Shown in pieces: positions 1 through 12,599 of a stretch of 64,000 nucleotides of DNA; position 1 is the stretch's first letter; each line of letters opens with the position of its first letter. The DNA lies in assembly GCA_013350335.1 (NCBI GenBank), contig CM023532.1, positions 97,643,931 to 97,707,930 on the forward strand. Reading direction: 5' to 3'. Origin of the DNA: Chimonanthus salicifolius. Its lineage: Eukaryota > Streptophyta > Magnoliopsida > Laurales > Calycanthaceae. Position numbers and translations under genes: made by a program. Under the pieces are notes generated by a model. That model was not told the DNA's origin and ran no database searches. It was given only the letters and a program-made list of their open reading frames with translations.

Positions 1-3000
1 ATATTTAAAATCTTAAATCTTTCAAATGATTGTTTACCAAAAATATGTGATCTTTTTCCATCTCAAATCCCGTCCCTTCTTCAAAACAAAAAAAATCCAG
101 TTAAACAATTATTTAAAAGATCTAAGTTTTCAAATTTCATATATTTGTTTAGTTTTGAATTTGGAGTTCAACGGGTTTCACGGTTAGTCGTTTGGACTTT
201 CGGAATATTTTCGGCACAACCGAGGAATACACTTTATTTGTAATATCCTGTGTTTTAAATATTTGGGAGTGTCAAAAGACCTTAAAGTCTTAAAGTATTT
301 TTATCAGATTATCGTAATTAGTCCGGATATTCAATTTGAGAAATTTTGGAAATATATAGTGCTTAAAAAATAATTTTAAAATTTTAAAGGTGATTTTATT
401 ATTCAAAACTATAGGAATTATATAGTTTTTTTTAACTAATGCACTATGCATATATAGACCGTCCGGACGAATGGAATTTATGCATGAACTCCAAAAAGGC
501 CTCATTTAAATTTTTTGTCTTAGGTCTCAACTTATTTCTATACGGCCCTGATAATCATCTTTTCTTCTTTAGAACAATATGATGTTCACCTTATAAAAAT
601 GAAAACAACTTCATCTCTTCAAGAGGGGAAAATTCACTGTTATCCAGCTCGATGAAATAAGAGAACTTAAACTTCTATAAAAAAATTCTCTCCACTTATC
701 CTGATCCAAACCCTTGGGTTTGGAAGAATTCTTTGGCCTCAAAGCTCAAGACTTTGAGATCATGTTACTAGCGCATGCATGTCTCATGCTGTGTTTGGAT
801 CGTTGCATCTCCAAAAGATTTCAACAATAATAAAAAAAAAAAAATCGTACTAAATGAATACAAATCAGTCAAAAAAAAAATGAAAAGTGCTTTTATCGTA
901 GATTATTTAAGAATCATTTCTTTCAAAGAGAAAAAGAAAGAAAAAGAAATTTAAAAAATCAAGGAATTCAATACTAAACATGAGTTATTTCAATCTTCAC
1001 CAAATATTACTTTATTTTCACCACATCAATCTAATCCCTTCAGCGTCATCAAAGTCTAAAACTTTAAATGAAAAAAAAAACAAAGTTAGAAAACGAAAAA
1101 AGAAACTTTAACTCAAATGAGTAGTTCAGTACTTCAGTTAGTATATGCTATTAGGATGAGACTAGAGATCCTGAGTTTGACTCTTGTGAGACTTGTCTGA
1201 TAGATGAAGTTTGTAGGTGGATTTCTATATCTGTAGAATTAATTTCACCTCCAATATAAAATGGAGATATCCATATTATTAAAAAAAATTCAAAACCTTA
1301 AAAATAAATTCCTATAAAACAAAACACCAAACCTGGAGAATTCTCTTTTACCCTATCACAAGTTCCTAGTAGTTGCCACAAGACCTTGTAAAAGCCTTTC
1401 CACCTCTGTATGCCTGAGTGACGGTTGTTTAAAAATTTACATCTCTATGCACGTCAACTGAGTGGAATAATGAAAATGATGTGATTGATCTTAACCTTTT
1501 CACATGGCCCTTAAATCTTTAATGTACCTTAAGGAAGCCACTCACTACAGTTTGCTAGGGAAAGAGGCAGCAAACACTTGGGGATTGATTACTCAAAGCG
1601 AGGATGACGAAAGACAATGTTTCTTAGGATTGTTCAGTTATTATTAAGAAAATGTTATTGAAAAGAGAGAGAGAGAGATCAAAGACAACTAACTGCAATT
1701 TCAGAGAAAGCCTCCTGACTAGTTAAAAATAGATAGAAATGGCAAATATTTTTTATTGGTAGCAAGAGTTTCTTATGGTCTCCTCAATCATCTATTATAC
1801 CCGTACTTGCATGCATATTTGTCTTAGATTTTTTTGTCTAAAAAAATTTCACAACCTGTTTAAACATTTTTTTAAGTGCAATAAACCACATAACCCTCAA
1901 TTATTTTTACAATAATTTTGGCATATTCATTTTTTTAGTGTAATTTGTGTATATTCACCTTTTATTGAAAATAAAACTAATCCCATAACATCTGTAAGTC
2001 TCTCAATCCACACAAACTGATTAAGTCAACCCATCGAGAATAGCCCAAAGGGATTGAGTGTGATTTGAACTCAAGAAGTCACTTTGTGAAGCAGGTGTAT
2101 CGATCGTCATGCCAACCTCCCTTAGATTTTTTTTCCTTAATTTTGACATATTGTTGTTGAAAAAATATGTATATTTTGTTATAAAATGCTTATATTTTGC
2201 TATTTGAATTTGACAGTATTTCTCAGTATCAAAATTGAATTATTTCTCAAGCACTCCTCATACCATGTCATGACTGGGACCTCTTGAAACCTAATTTACT
2301 TGCAAAATGATTATCGATAACCACGATTTTAGTCTTGATCATCCCAAGTCAATGACCAATTATGATCTCCTTGAACCAAATTAGCTTGCAAAATGATTAC
2401 TGATAACCATGGTTTAGTCTTGATTCCAAATCATCGATCGACGACAACATGTTCCATTGCAGTCGCCAATGAGTGGTTGACACCATTTCTTTTGATTATC
2501 TTAAGCAAAGCTCCATTGATTAGAATTTGTCGGATCCAAGTAGTAGTTTATTCCCTTATATAAAAAATACCCAAGTTGTTGTGAAGTCTATTGGATCAAA
2601 AGGAGAACATGACAGCAGCAAGGTATGGAGCTACTGATATCTAACCCTTGACTTAGAAAGAAGCAGAGCAAGGAGGAAGGGAAGAAGAGGAGCACATGGA
2701 AGTGGAAAGGCCCATTAACATAGATTATCTAAGCATGATTACCTTGATCACTGATCCAAATCTACTATTATTGAATATAAATAAGGCAATCTGCATGTTC
2801 ACCTCCAATCCTAATCCGAAAACTCACATGAGCTTTTATTTCCAGTGAAAGAAGAGTCTGGTGAGCACATGGAGGTTACGTCTTTAAAGAAGCTACACAG
2901 TTGAAATGTTGGCCACTCAAAGCGGCTCTTAAATTAGAAAATTGTGTGGGGGAGAGGGTGGTTGGGTGAATTCACTTTCATCATTAATTCTTCTCATGAA

Positions 3001-3162
3001 AAAGAAGCGTATGACCGATGGATTGGGATCAAACCCCCAACTGGGGCCACAGCCACCTCTTTCTCATCAAAGATGAGATGACCCACCACTCCTTAAAATT
3101 TTAAAATTTAAGAGACTCAACTTGATTTGAGTTCAATTAAAATTCAATACAAGTTTTATAAA
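1..3162. other. AT-rich region, no gene seen
   Basis: Long A/T runs and short poly-A tracts; no credible coding sequence or terminal-repeat structure. A possible SINE at 1120-1290 is listed separately. A second stretch near 1989-2130 contains tRNA-like words but no boundaries. The rest looks like old degraded intergenic DNA. Confidence 0.5.
1120..1290 (+). repeat. Possible tRNA-derived SINE fragment
   Basis: A promoter A-box-like stretch (GAGTAGTTCAGTACTTCAG) is followed about 50 bp later by a B-box-like GAGTTTGACTCTTG, then a short non-coding tail. The spacing suits an internal Pol III promoter. No terminal poly-T/A tail with flanking duplication was found, so this is tentative. Confidence 0.3.
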
Positions 3163-3498
3163 TTTTAGTATAGTCCCACACCGCCTCGGTATCTTGGAGG
3201 GGTGCAGTGTATCGATACATGGGCACACTCACGTCATGATAGTTGTTTTTCAAGAGTGAATTCTACTCATAAGTTTAACATGGTATTAGAGACGGGATAC
3301 TACTAAGATGAGTCAGATTCATGTCTCCAGTCTTGCGTAGAGGGAGAGAGCCGAGTGTCTTCATCCCTAACACTGAAGGGGAGTATTAGCACAATCTCAC
3401 ATCGCCTAAGTACCTTGGAGATGTACAATGTGTAAACTCATGAACACCCTCTCCTTAATAGCTGGTTTTCGAAGGTAAGTTCTCTTCATGAGTTTAAT
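3163..3498 (+). mobile_element. Degenerate TRIM (miniature LTR element)
   Basis: Two related repeats of about 118 bp, 3163-3280 and 3384-3498, share CCCACACCGCCT / CTCACATCGCCT, a CTTGGAG word and the ending ATGAGTTTAA. Directly after the first is a primer-binding site TGGTATTAGAGAC (3281-3293). Directly before the second is a purine-rich GAAGGGGAGT. This LTR-PBS-PPT-LTR layout with about 100 bp of non-coding interior defines a TRIM. The termini have decayed and no clear target duplication remains. Confidence 0.65.
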
Positions 3499-4961
3499 TG
3501 TAAATTCAATCATTTAGAGATTAGAGTATGACTTAGCTGAAGTAAAATATGACCATTGCTCACTGTCCTACCATCCTTGATTTTTTGGTTCTATGTTCCA
3601 CACTTGTTAAATATTTTTATAAAGAGAAAACTCCATTGATAAGACTCAATTTTGAATTCAGAAATTGTAGATATCTAAAAATTAAATAATTATATAAGAG
3701 TGATTATTGATTTGATGATGTGAAAATAGACTAAATTGGATCATATTTTTAATTATCAATTAATTGACTCTATATATTCTCTCGACAATATGATATTTCC
3801 AACCTATTCTAATAGACACCTTGAGGATTGGAAATTTTTCTGATGTGGAAAAGTGAAACCAACATGAGTAATAATGTCTTTCAAAGAATCTAATGGAAAA
3901 AAAATGAAATTGATTATGTGAAAATTACAACAAAACTTCCTCCATTTAGGAGATGGACAAATTCCCATGTTTCTCCTACAGAAGAGTGAGATCAATATGG
4001 GCAATTTTCTGTACTTTTCGAGAAAAGTAAGCCTTTAAAATGGAAAGAAAAGTCATTCTGAGAAAAGTTGATCACCTACGACTCTATGCCTTTTTGGACT
4101 GTCCCTAGCTTCTTCATGGATTGGTTTTTTTTTTTTTAAGATTCCATGAAAGGTTCATTGATGTAGATTTTGAATTGAAAAAGTATGACAAACTAGCGTG
4201 ACCGAAAGAACATGACACAAATTTCCCAACTAAGAAAATGGAGCTAAGTTTCTCTAAACTATCAACTTCAGCCACTAAGTAGATGTCGCCGTGATTTTCT
4301 CTATGAAACTTGGTGCTTTTGCGGGTAAAATCTCTACAAGTGATACCAAATATCTATCTTTAAGATACACAAAATGAGGTCAGGGATTCGAACCTGACAC
4401 CTTCCGTTCTTAAGGCTGAAGATTACACCGAACAATTAAATTTTTTAGAGAATATTTTAAAAGAGAAAATATATGTTTTTTCACTCCATCCAAACAAAGG
4501 AATTTTCCGAGCGATGCTTGGATGACCTCAGCAATTAGGTGATTTTATATATGGGTTAAATTTTTTTTAGGAAGTTGGACAAAGTTGAGTAATCTCTTTT
4601 AGTATTCAGAAATCTCTAAGGTAAAAAATTCTGTAATTCATCCAAGCATTTTCCAAAATCTTTACGAGTTCCAAGCTTTTACCTAGTTCATCGAATAAAA
4701 AAGGCTTTCTACCAATCATTTCAAATGCAACAGTTTTTCCAAAAAAATATATTTATCACCCTCTCAGCTGATGTGGTACAGAGGCGTTCAAAGGTTAAAA
4801 CAAAGAAAAATAATATAAATTGAAAATAAAAGCATCCATTTAGGATGTTAGCAAGCCTGAAACAAATGGTCTAATATTCACTTATAAGAATTCCAAATCT
4901 AATTATTAGTTTCAGTCTCAAATAAATAGAATAGATAACTACAACATTAATCTAATCACTA
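3499..4961. other. No gene seen
   Basis: AT-rich sequence without credible coding potential. One tRNA-like fragment near 4378-4440 is listed separately. Confidence 0.5.
4378..4440 (-). repeat. tRNA-like / SINE-like fragment
   Basis: On the minus strand GTCAGGTTCGAATCCCTGAC forms a T-arm-like hairpin with a consensus B box (GGTTCGAATCC). The upstream half does not form a complete cloverleaf with an acceptor stem, so it reads as a tRNA-derived repeat rather than a functional tRNA. Confidence 0.4.
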
Positions 4962-5385
4962 CTCCCTCCGTCTCAAAATATTTGTCATCTTTTAGAATTT
5001 TTATTTTTTAAGAATCGTTTTCGCGCGGAGTGCGTCAAAAGCCTATTAATAAATTCTCTGAGTTAATACAAACTTAAAAAAAAAAAAAAAAAAAGGTATG
5101 AGCAATGTTCTTTGTGTAGTTACTGTTCAATAGTATTTTCTTAACTATGTTGCAATGCATGATTTCAGACGATGCGAGTCAGAAATAGAAATAATTACAA
5201 AATGATATATATGGAGAAGTCAAAACTTATAAAATAAGGTCGTCTCCCAATCACGTTAGAAGATGATTTGAAGCTCATTAAAAAAGGTTGAAGCTTTGAT
5301 TTAATGTAAAAATGAATGAATAGGACAAGTAATTTAGAGACAATTTTAAAACTCATATAAGACAAGTATTTTGATATAGAGAGAG
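4962..5385. mobile_element. Stowaway-like MITE (Tc1/mariner type), 424 bp
   Basis: The left end CTCCCTCCGTCTCAAAATA matches the well-known Stowaway terminal inverted repeat. The right end, read in reverse, is CTCTCTCTATATCAAAATAC, a diverged inverted copy. Both ends are flanked by TA (4960-4961 and 5386-5387), the target duplication of Tc1/mariner elements. The interior is AT-rich, non-coding and includes a 19-A run near 5076. Confidence 0.75.
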
Positions 5386-5387
5386 TA

Positions 5388-6593
5388 TTAGCTTAGAAAA
5401 AGGTATTTATCGAACCACATGAGAAATGTACTTCATTGCCAAGGAGCCCAGAGTTGGAACTGAGGGTTTGGACACCATCAGAAATCAAAACAAACGCTCA
5501 TTATTGTAAATTAAGAAAAGGAAAAAGATATGTATAGGAATGATCAGATAGACAAGATTAGAATGATAAAAAAGTACATTGAGTGACCAAAAAATACACA
5601 GAATTTTTAAGTCAATCTTAGTATCTGTATTTTTAAATCTATGTTAGTATCGATTATAAAATTTATTCAATTTAATCGAAGTTAAGTTTAGATTTGATCA
5701 TCTCATAGAAGGCACAGAGACTCCATTATAGGCCTATGAGTGTATGACAGGCTCAGAATAAATTAATGTAGCTTGTGATTGAGGACATATTTTCATAGGA
5801 AGCTGTCAAGTCATTGATCAAATTGAACCTTATCTTTTGGATGCAACCTAACATCATTAATCACCTGTCTCTGATGGGGCAAGAAATACCCATTAATTAA
5901 GACAAGAAAGATGAATCCATTGAAAAAGCATTAGTACATTTGTCAAGTTTACTTCAAATTACCTATAATTTGGCTCTCCATTAATGTCTATAACAACTAT
6001 TTATACTATCATCAAGGTTATGTTGGGATGATGAGGTCTACATATCTTCTCTTCTTGTGTAGTAGATGGTGTTTTCTTATAAGAAGAAAATCAATGGTAA
6101 AAAATTAATTTTTTACTCTTCTTCTCCCATTTTAAAAAATCTTTTTCAAGCAAGAAGTAATTAATAATACCCAGGATAATCCTTGGTCAAAGATAACCCC
6201 AGATAACCTTTAAAAAATTTATCAAGATAACCCTTAAAAAATTTACCCCTCGTCCAAGCCCATACTATTTATAAGTTCCATTTTCTCCTTAAAAATGAAC
6301 ACAAAATGTAGTAGTTGGAATTCTCTTGGAGGTCTCCCCCACTTCTCTCATCCCAACATAGCTGAAGTGCCCGCCTTTCTTCCTTTTGATATCCATCTTC
6401 ACCAGTCAAACTCATTGCTAGTGATCATTGACTTAAGTGTCACCAATGTTGGTGACCCAAATCCTTTCACACTTCTTAACCTTGAAATCCTCTCACACTT
6501 TTTAACCTTTGATTTTTGGATCTTTTTAAGCCCATGATATATCATGAAAATACTGGAATATAGTCATTCTCGATGCTTCTACGATCCAACTCA
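5388..6593. other. No gene seen
   Basis: AT-rich DNA without recognisable coding, RNA or terminal-repeat structure. A short open stretch at 6295-6537 has no family resemblance and is not called. Confidence 0.5.
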
Positions 6594-7760
6594 TGAAGTT
6601 GGTCGAAAATCCCACGCACTTTCAAGAACCCTTAACTTAATGAAGATTTTAGATCCAAAATTTTCAATTTGAATCTAGGATCTCAATGATCAAGACCCTA
6701 GGATCCAATTCTCACTAGAAAAAAAGAGACTAATTTTGCCGGGATAAATTAGAAACAATTTCACTAATGAAATTAAGTATTCTAATAATTCAAATGAATG
6801 TAGAATTGGGAATTCTAATGCTAAGATTTAATACAATTAATTAAAATAAATTAAAGGCAAATAAAAAATCAAGCATGCATGAATTCTAATTTGGCACGAA
6901 TTTGAATTCAAACTCAAAAAACCTTTTAATGAATTAATTTAGTCATGGAATTAAATATCTATCAAAGTAATTGATAAGTGCACGACATGAACATTTAAAT
7001 TTCACCATGCAAACACAATTAATACATAGATTAAATTTAATTCTAAAACAACCCAAATTGAAATTCAATAGAAACCCGAACAACAGTCACAGCTCGACTG
7101 AACCTCAATTTATAGGCTCAAATTGCTAAATTGAAGTCGCCCAATTTGCCTCAAATCTCAGCTGTTCATCTTGATAACTTGTCAAGCAAAATAGACTCAA
7201 AATCCAGGCCCAGAATCTGCCCAAACCCAGTCTGCACGCCTGGCCTGATCTGCTGCTATTCTTGGGTCAATCTCAGCCATGAAATTCAAAACTGAGCAAT
7301 GATCTTCAGTAGATCTTGGGCGAGATCTGAGAAAAATTCCAGCCTTTAGTGTCACCTTCTTGCCAAGTAAAACGTTGCCAAGAATGAAGGCCCAGATTCG
7401 GCCAGAATTCAGCTCTCACGTCCAAACTGAGTGGCTGCTGTGTTGAAGCGGGTTTTCAGCCACCAATCTTGATTTATAGCTGAACTTAACAGTCCAACAT
7501 CGGTCCTTACCTGCTCCAAATTCAGCAGCACAGTCCAAGGAGATCATATCTATTTCTTGGTCTTCTAAATTGGTCATGTATAGCCAACGTTCCAAAGCCT
7601 GCTGTTTTTGAGTGGATTCCCAGTTATGTTGGCATCCTAGGTGGCATTCACATGGGCATTGACTCGGCAACTGAGATGGAATTCGAGTTGACATCCTCAA
7701 GGTAGCAAATGGGCTTGATATCATAGGCTTTTGAGGCCCAAAACACCTTAAAATGGCCCT

Positions 7761-9073
7761 GTTAAGATAGGATTAGATTTAATTTCCAATGTTAAGATAG
7801 GATTAGATTTGATTTTCACCTTATCTATATTATCTTACTATATTTGAATTTGATGATGTATTTGATTTCTCTTATAAATAAATGGTCTCTCCTTTATAGA
7901 GTGACACCAAACCATTTTATTCTTTCCCATGGTAAAGAGCCAAATAAGATCCAAAAATTTTCTCCCACCCGTCCTCTAAGAAAACTCTTTCAAGTAATAC
8001 TCTTCTCTCCCTCTGCCGGATGAGATAAGCACCGGCAGAGGGAGGTACTCATCTTGTTCCCATCCCCAAAACAAAAAGAAACTAAAAAAAAAAGAAAAAA
8101 CCCATTTTGCTCGGTGTTCCAGATCCACGACCTCTCATCTTCTCCGAAAAAAAAAAAAAACTGCTCTCAGATCTCGTTGTCATCCCATCTGTGGCCAACG
8201 TGAGGACACAGTCATCATATCTGGCTGCTGCCATCGAATCACAGCCGTCCTCCATTAGATTTACATACCACAACGCTAGCGTCTCTCTCCGACGTCCCTT
8301 TTCGAATGAAATCTGCATCAACCCCTCATATTCGATTACAGATCTAGTGGAGCAACACCATCCATTCCCACATTCTCTTTTTTTTTTTTTTAATCATTAA
8401 AGATAGTGGGTCCTCCTTTCACAATATCGTTGGTTGCAAATCCAGCAACACAACCCATCCTTTACTTTCATTTCCAGATGCTTACGGTGAAATCATGCTC
8501 CTCACATCCTATAGTGGTCCGTGGGATCACACTTTTTGATACTCCTGTAGGACTACCATTCCTTCTCCATTTTTGCTGGCGATATGTCTTACGGCGAATG
8601 CCGTCTTCTCCAGAGACAGTACTCCGTCCGTGCTAATTTTATTTTCCAGGCCGCCATCAATCTTTGCCGCCTGCCAGTTCGCAGTCAGTTAGTGTGTTGT
8701 CATTCAACAAATCATCGCAGCCAGTCAGTGCGCTGCAAATTCGATCTCTGCAGCCAGTCAGTGTACTGCATGTTCATCTCTTCTCTGGCCAGTCAGTGCG
8801 CCAGTTTTCGACTTTCGTCTCCAATCTACATTATTTTTCCTGTGTCCAAGCGTCGCGTTATTTCCATACACGCTTCAGCTTGCGGGGGCATATTAAGATA
8901 GGATTAGATTTGATTTCCAATGTTAAGATATGATTAGATTTAATTTCCACCTTATCTATATTATCTTACTATATTTGAATTTGATGATGTATTTGATTTC
9001 TCTTATAAATAAATAGTCTCTCCTTTAGAAAGTGAAACCAAACCATTTTATTATTTCACATGGTATCTTAACA
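7761..9073 (+). mobile_element. Compact non-autonomous LTR retrotransposon G (1313 bp)
   Basis: Direct terminal repeats 7761-~7935 and 8891-9073 begin TGTTAAGATAGG (TA in the second) and end TATCTTAACA, so the outer ends are inverted. A perfect 5-bp target duplication GGCCC sits at 7756-7760 and 9074-9078. The related LTR copy at 20587-22126 shows an uninterrupted GGGCCC at the matching place. A purine tract GCGGGGGCA precedes the 3' LTR. The 5' LTR end and primer site look fused (CATGGTAAAGAGCC), as if a deletion ran between two TGGTATC words. The ~950-bp interior encodes no retroviral protein; open stretches at 8107-8400 and 8584-8901 match no family I know and could be captured host sequence. 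Confidence 0.82.
8008..8043 (+). other. Perfect 12-bp hairpin just inside element G
   Basis: TCCCTCTGCCGG (8008-8019) and CCGGCAGAGGGA (8032-8043) are perfectly complementary around a 12-nt loop. It lies in the leader between the 5' LTR and the interior, where retroelements often keep packaging or dimerisation stem-loops; that role is inferred only from position. Confidence 0.7.
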
Positions 9074-9337
9074 GGCCCCTGCCCAAAACTAATTAAAATG
9101 GGATTCAAGTCTAATAGTAATTGGGTCAATTAGGTTGCATTTGAAGCCCTCTCTTCCCTCCATCAATTCTAGCGTAGGTTCAGAGAGCCATTTCGTCGAT
9201 TTTGTCCAATTGGGCCCACTCATTTTCAATTGGATCTTCATCTAGTACGATGGTCACATCATTTGCCCTTGTTGGAAAGAATTTTTCCTCGAGTTTAATT
9301 GAGTTTCACGGTAGAGGAGATAATTGGCATAATCCAA

Positions 9338-9415
9338 AGGGGTTGGAGTGATGGCCAAGAACTCGTCTCAAGATGCAGGAGTCCTGAGTTTGATTCTCAT
9401 ACCACCCTAAAGGGC
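9338..9415 (+). repeat. Possible SINE fragment
   Basis: GGGGTTGGAGTGATGGCC resembles an A-box region. CCTGAGTTTGATTCTCAT, about 40 bp later, resembles a B box. No tail or flanking duplication is visible. Confidence 0.3.
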
Positions 9416-9423
9416 CATTCCCT

Positions 9424-11161
9424 ACAAAATAATTAATTGGGTTTTGAAATATAAGGTGATTAAATTAAGTGTTAATTTAATTACAAGATTTCCGAGTGAG
9501 GTTTGAGAGAAACTAAGTTAAGTAATGATTTAATGAAATCATTTTGAAAGTGGTGGAGTAAAATTAATAGAAATTAATTTATAATGTGGAAACTATGCCA
9601 CATAAGCAGTGACGTGGTAGGGTGTGGTGAGGTGTCATGCCACATGGCAAATACATGACCCATTTAGGGCAACCAAGAGGAGAGAATAAAATGTTCTTCT
9701 TCTCTCTTTTCATTTCCCTACCACCATCGATCCCTCATTCCTTTTTTCCCTCTCTCTCGTGCGGTGCTCTCTTCGTCTCCTCCCAATCAAAGTGCTGAAT
9801 GGTCTTTGACAGGCTTTAATGTCGTACATGTATCGTTAAGAAAGAAATGCCTCACCGGTGGAACCGGTTGAGTTTATGACAATCTGGACTATCATACCCT
9901 GAAATGTGAATTGAAATGAGTATACGAGAGGATAACATGCCCCATGGTTCCAAATGAGTCGTCGAAATACAAATGCATGGGCATGATGAGGGCATACATC
10001 GATCATGGTACTATGGCATGACATTATATATTAATGAGCATTGGTATAACTTGTGTGGGATTTCAAATGGTGAAATAATTTTGATTGCATAATAAGTTTT
10101 GAGTTGATATTACTTTAAGAATGAATTGCGAAATGAGCATGTATTTCATGAAAGGCTTTAAGAGTTGATGTTATTAAGTATAATAGTTTTCAAATAAAAA
10201 TGATCATGGAATTCGTGATAAGGAAGGGATTTTGAAGTGAATGTGGACTTTATAACATGATATAGAAAAGAGGCTTTGGTAAAAGATATTATGATATAAT
10301 ATGATAGAGATTTGATAAAAGTATACATTACAACTTGATTTTGAAGCTTTCATCATGAAAAGAAATATGTTTGAGTATGAAAACGGATATCTTAATATAC
10401 GTTGACTTTGAGAAGTATCCCAAGATTTTGAGAAATACAATGTGTAGTAATATGTAATATTTTCATCATAAGAGTATAGGTATGTGATATTTATAATAAT
10501 ATGATATGTTTTGAAGTATAGGTATGTGATATTTATAATAATATGATATGTTTTGAAGTATGGATTTATGTAATTTGAAATATGAGTTTAAATTTTGAAA
10601 ATGTATAGAAGTATGATTTTTCTATAACACTCAAGTGCATATCCTATGATTGGAATTCCTACTCGGCGTGTTGACTAAGCCCATAAATCCCCCCCTAAAT
10701 TGTGTTTGCAGGTTTGAAGTATATAGATGAAATTGGACAAAGCGATACTCGAATGCGAGCGAGATGGATGCAATAAGAAGCTCGGAGAGCTTAGTCTATT
10801 TATGTATTTTGAAAATTTTAAAACAATATGATGTATTAAGGATATTCTTTTGGGGAATGTAATTATATTATGACTTTGAACTTCATACTCTAGTATTGTA
10901 TTTGACTCAAGTATGTGGGATTCCTTATCGCTATGAGATATGTTGACTATTCATGATGTGAAATAAATATTTAAATTTCTGCAGGATTATGAGAGTGTGT
11001 GCAAAATATTATGCACACACACTAGTCACACTAGTTGGGCCAGTTAAGGGTCGGGTCTTCAGACTAGGACTTGGCTCGCGTCGTGATGCTCGCCTCCCTC
11101 TCCACTAAAATATTCCTAATATATTACTCTGACGACGGTGGTTAGAGGGAGGGGCGTTGCA
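9424..11161 (+). repeat. 5' LTR of element A, truncated and internally deleted
   Basis: It aligns with 16440-16570, 17152-17352 and 18839-20160 of the 3' LTR. Near 9785, CTCCTCCCA is joined directly to ATCAAAGTGCTG; in the other copy these words are separated by about 1.49 kb. A 42-bp segment (10473-10514, repeated at 10515-10556) is tandemly duplicated here but single in the 3' copy. It ends GGGGCGTTGCA. Confidence 0.8.
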
Positions 11162-11162
11162 A

Positions 11163-11176
11163 TTGATATCAGAGCA
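11163..11176 (+). promoter_or_regulatory. Primer-binding site of element A
   Basis: TTGATATCAGAGC directly follows the LTR end and differs by one base from the plant initiator-Met tRNA site (TGGTATCAGAGC type). It marks the start of the internal region. Confidence 0.7.
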
Positions 11177-11452
11177 TGAATAGCAAATAAGGAGAATTCC
11201 TTGAGTCAATTCAAAATGGAACTTGAAAATTCCCCGAGTTAAAGTACAAAACAAAGTTGAGTATGAATAAGTTTAGAATATTCCCAAAGTGAGATGTAGT
11301 TGGGAAGTCAAGACAATCCCCAGTGTGTGTTGAATTATGACATAGAAATATTCCTTGAAGGGGGAGATAAAGGCACACTAGGACTTTCCCAATTAAATGT
11401 TAGGACAATCATATGGAAGTGTTTTCATTGATGATGTAGTGCCAGTATTGAG

Positions 11453-12598
11453 ATGAATAGTTGTATGAGGTTAACAAATAAATGGAATACTAATTGGATT
11501 GCTTCATGCCATAGGAAAATGCCGCCAAGAGAATGCACCCGAAGGATCCGTACGAACCCGAGAAATGTTGGTGGGACCAGTAATGACGTTCCACCTGTGC
11601 CACCCGAATTCCAAGGTTTCCTACAAGCATGGACGAATATGACAATGCAGCCTAATCAAACAGGAAACGGCATGACCATCACAATTGAGTCCAGAGATCA
11701 AACTCTCGTGAGAAGATTACATCAGCGTCCTCCTTACTTCAATGGCACAGAGGGACCCATGGAAGCTGAAAATTGGATTAAAAACATTACTAAGATCCTT
11801 AAACTGCTAAGGATAACTGAAGATCAAGATAAGATTCTATTGGCTACATCACAACTCATAGATGATGCGGATCACTGGTGAGAATCAGTTGAAGAGAGCC
11901 ACGTGGTGGCAGAAATGACATGGGAAGATTTCAAGGGCCTATTTCTTGAGAACTATTTTCCTAAGACTGAGAAAGAGGCAAAGGCACAAGAATTTATCAA
12001 GTTAACTCAAGGAGACATGACTGTTGTGGAATATCAATGGGAATTCGTCAGACTTTCTCGCTATGCACCGTACATGGTTGACATAGAATACAAGAAGACT
12101 TGGAAGTTTGAAAGAGGTCTTCGACCAGACATCAGATCAAGAGTAATAATTCTTTGAGCCGCCATCTTTACTGAGGTAGTAAGAAGTGCAAGCATTGTTG
12201 AGAGAGACATTACGGAAGAAGATGAGTACATTGAGAACAAGAGGGAGCAAAACAACAGAAGTTCTTCGTGACTCCGCAAGAGGCTCCGATCAAACTCTCA
12301 ACATCCAACAGTAGCTGCACTTGCAATGCAATCTTCTGCGAACACACATGTATGTTATCAATGTGTACAGACTAGGCATATCAAAGGAAGTTGTCCGCAA
12401 CTTCGCCAAATGCAAGCAATACAATTTGCAAACGCCACATGTCGTCACTGTGGACAAGTAGGCCATATTAAGAGAAGTTGCCCAAATCTTCACAAGGTAC
12501 ATCCAGTGCAGAGCTCTAAAAATGATTCCACATGTCATCAGTGTGAACAGAGAGGCCACATCAAAATAAATTGTCCTCGACTCAGTCAACCACTTTAA
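11453..12598 (+). pseudogene. Ty3/gypsy gag, broken (capsid plus three zinc knuckles)
   Basis: The first part reads HQRPPYFNGTEGPMEAENWI, the N-terminal capsid motif of plant gypsy gag. It then passes a TGA in place of Trp at DDADHW* (11879-11881) and continues through EMTWEDFKGLFLENYFPK, EAKAQEFIKLTQG and LRPDIRSRV. After another stop and frame change, 12326-12598 encodes three CCHC zinc knuckles (CYQCVQTRHIKGSC, CRHCGQVGHIKRSC, CHQCEQRGHIKINC); the first has an altered residue before His. Several stops separate the blocks, so no functional Gag can be made from this copy. Confidence 0.85.
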
Positions 12599-12599
12599 G

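Larger units (their letters stand above)
6594..9261 (-). mobile_element. Gypsy-type LTR, minus strand (copy N1), split by a compact LTR element
   Basis: 6594-7760 and 9074-9261 together align with 20587-22126 (for example the shared words CCCTCCATCAATTCTAGCG and ACTGAGTGGCTGCTG). On the minus strand the LTR begins TGATGTGACC at 9261. It is preceded by CTCGAGGAAAAATTC...CAACAAGGGCAAA, the usual end-of-pol plus polypurine tract of plant Ty3/gypsy elements. Its body is truncated just beyond, near element A. The left boundary is approximate. Confidence 0.6.

Noticed and set aside
4378..4440. Functional tRNA gene on the minus strand
   Set aside because: The T arm is convincing, but no acceptor stem or complete D/anticodon arms could be paired.
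8107..8933. Open frames inside element G as host genes
   Set aside because: They lie between two LTRs with a target duplication, match no protein family I recognise and lack a gene context; treated as element cargo.
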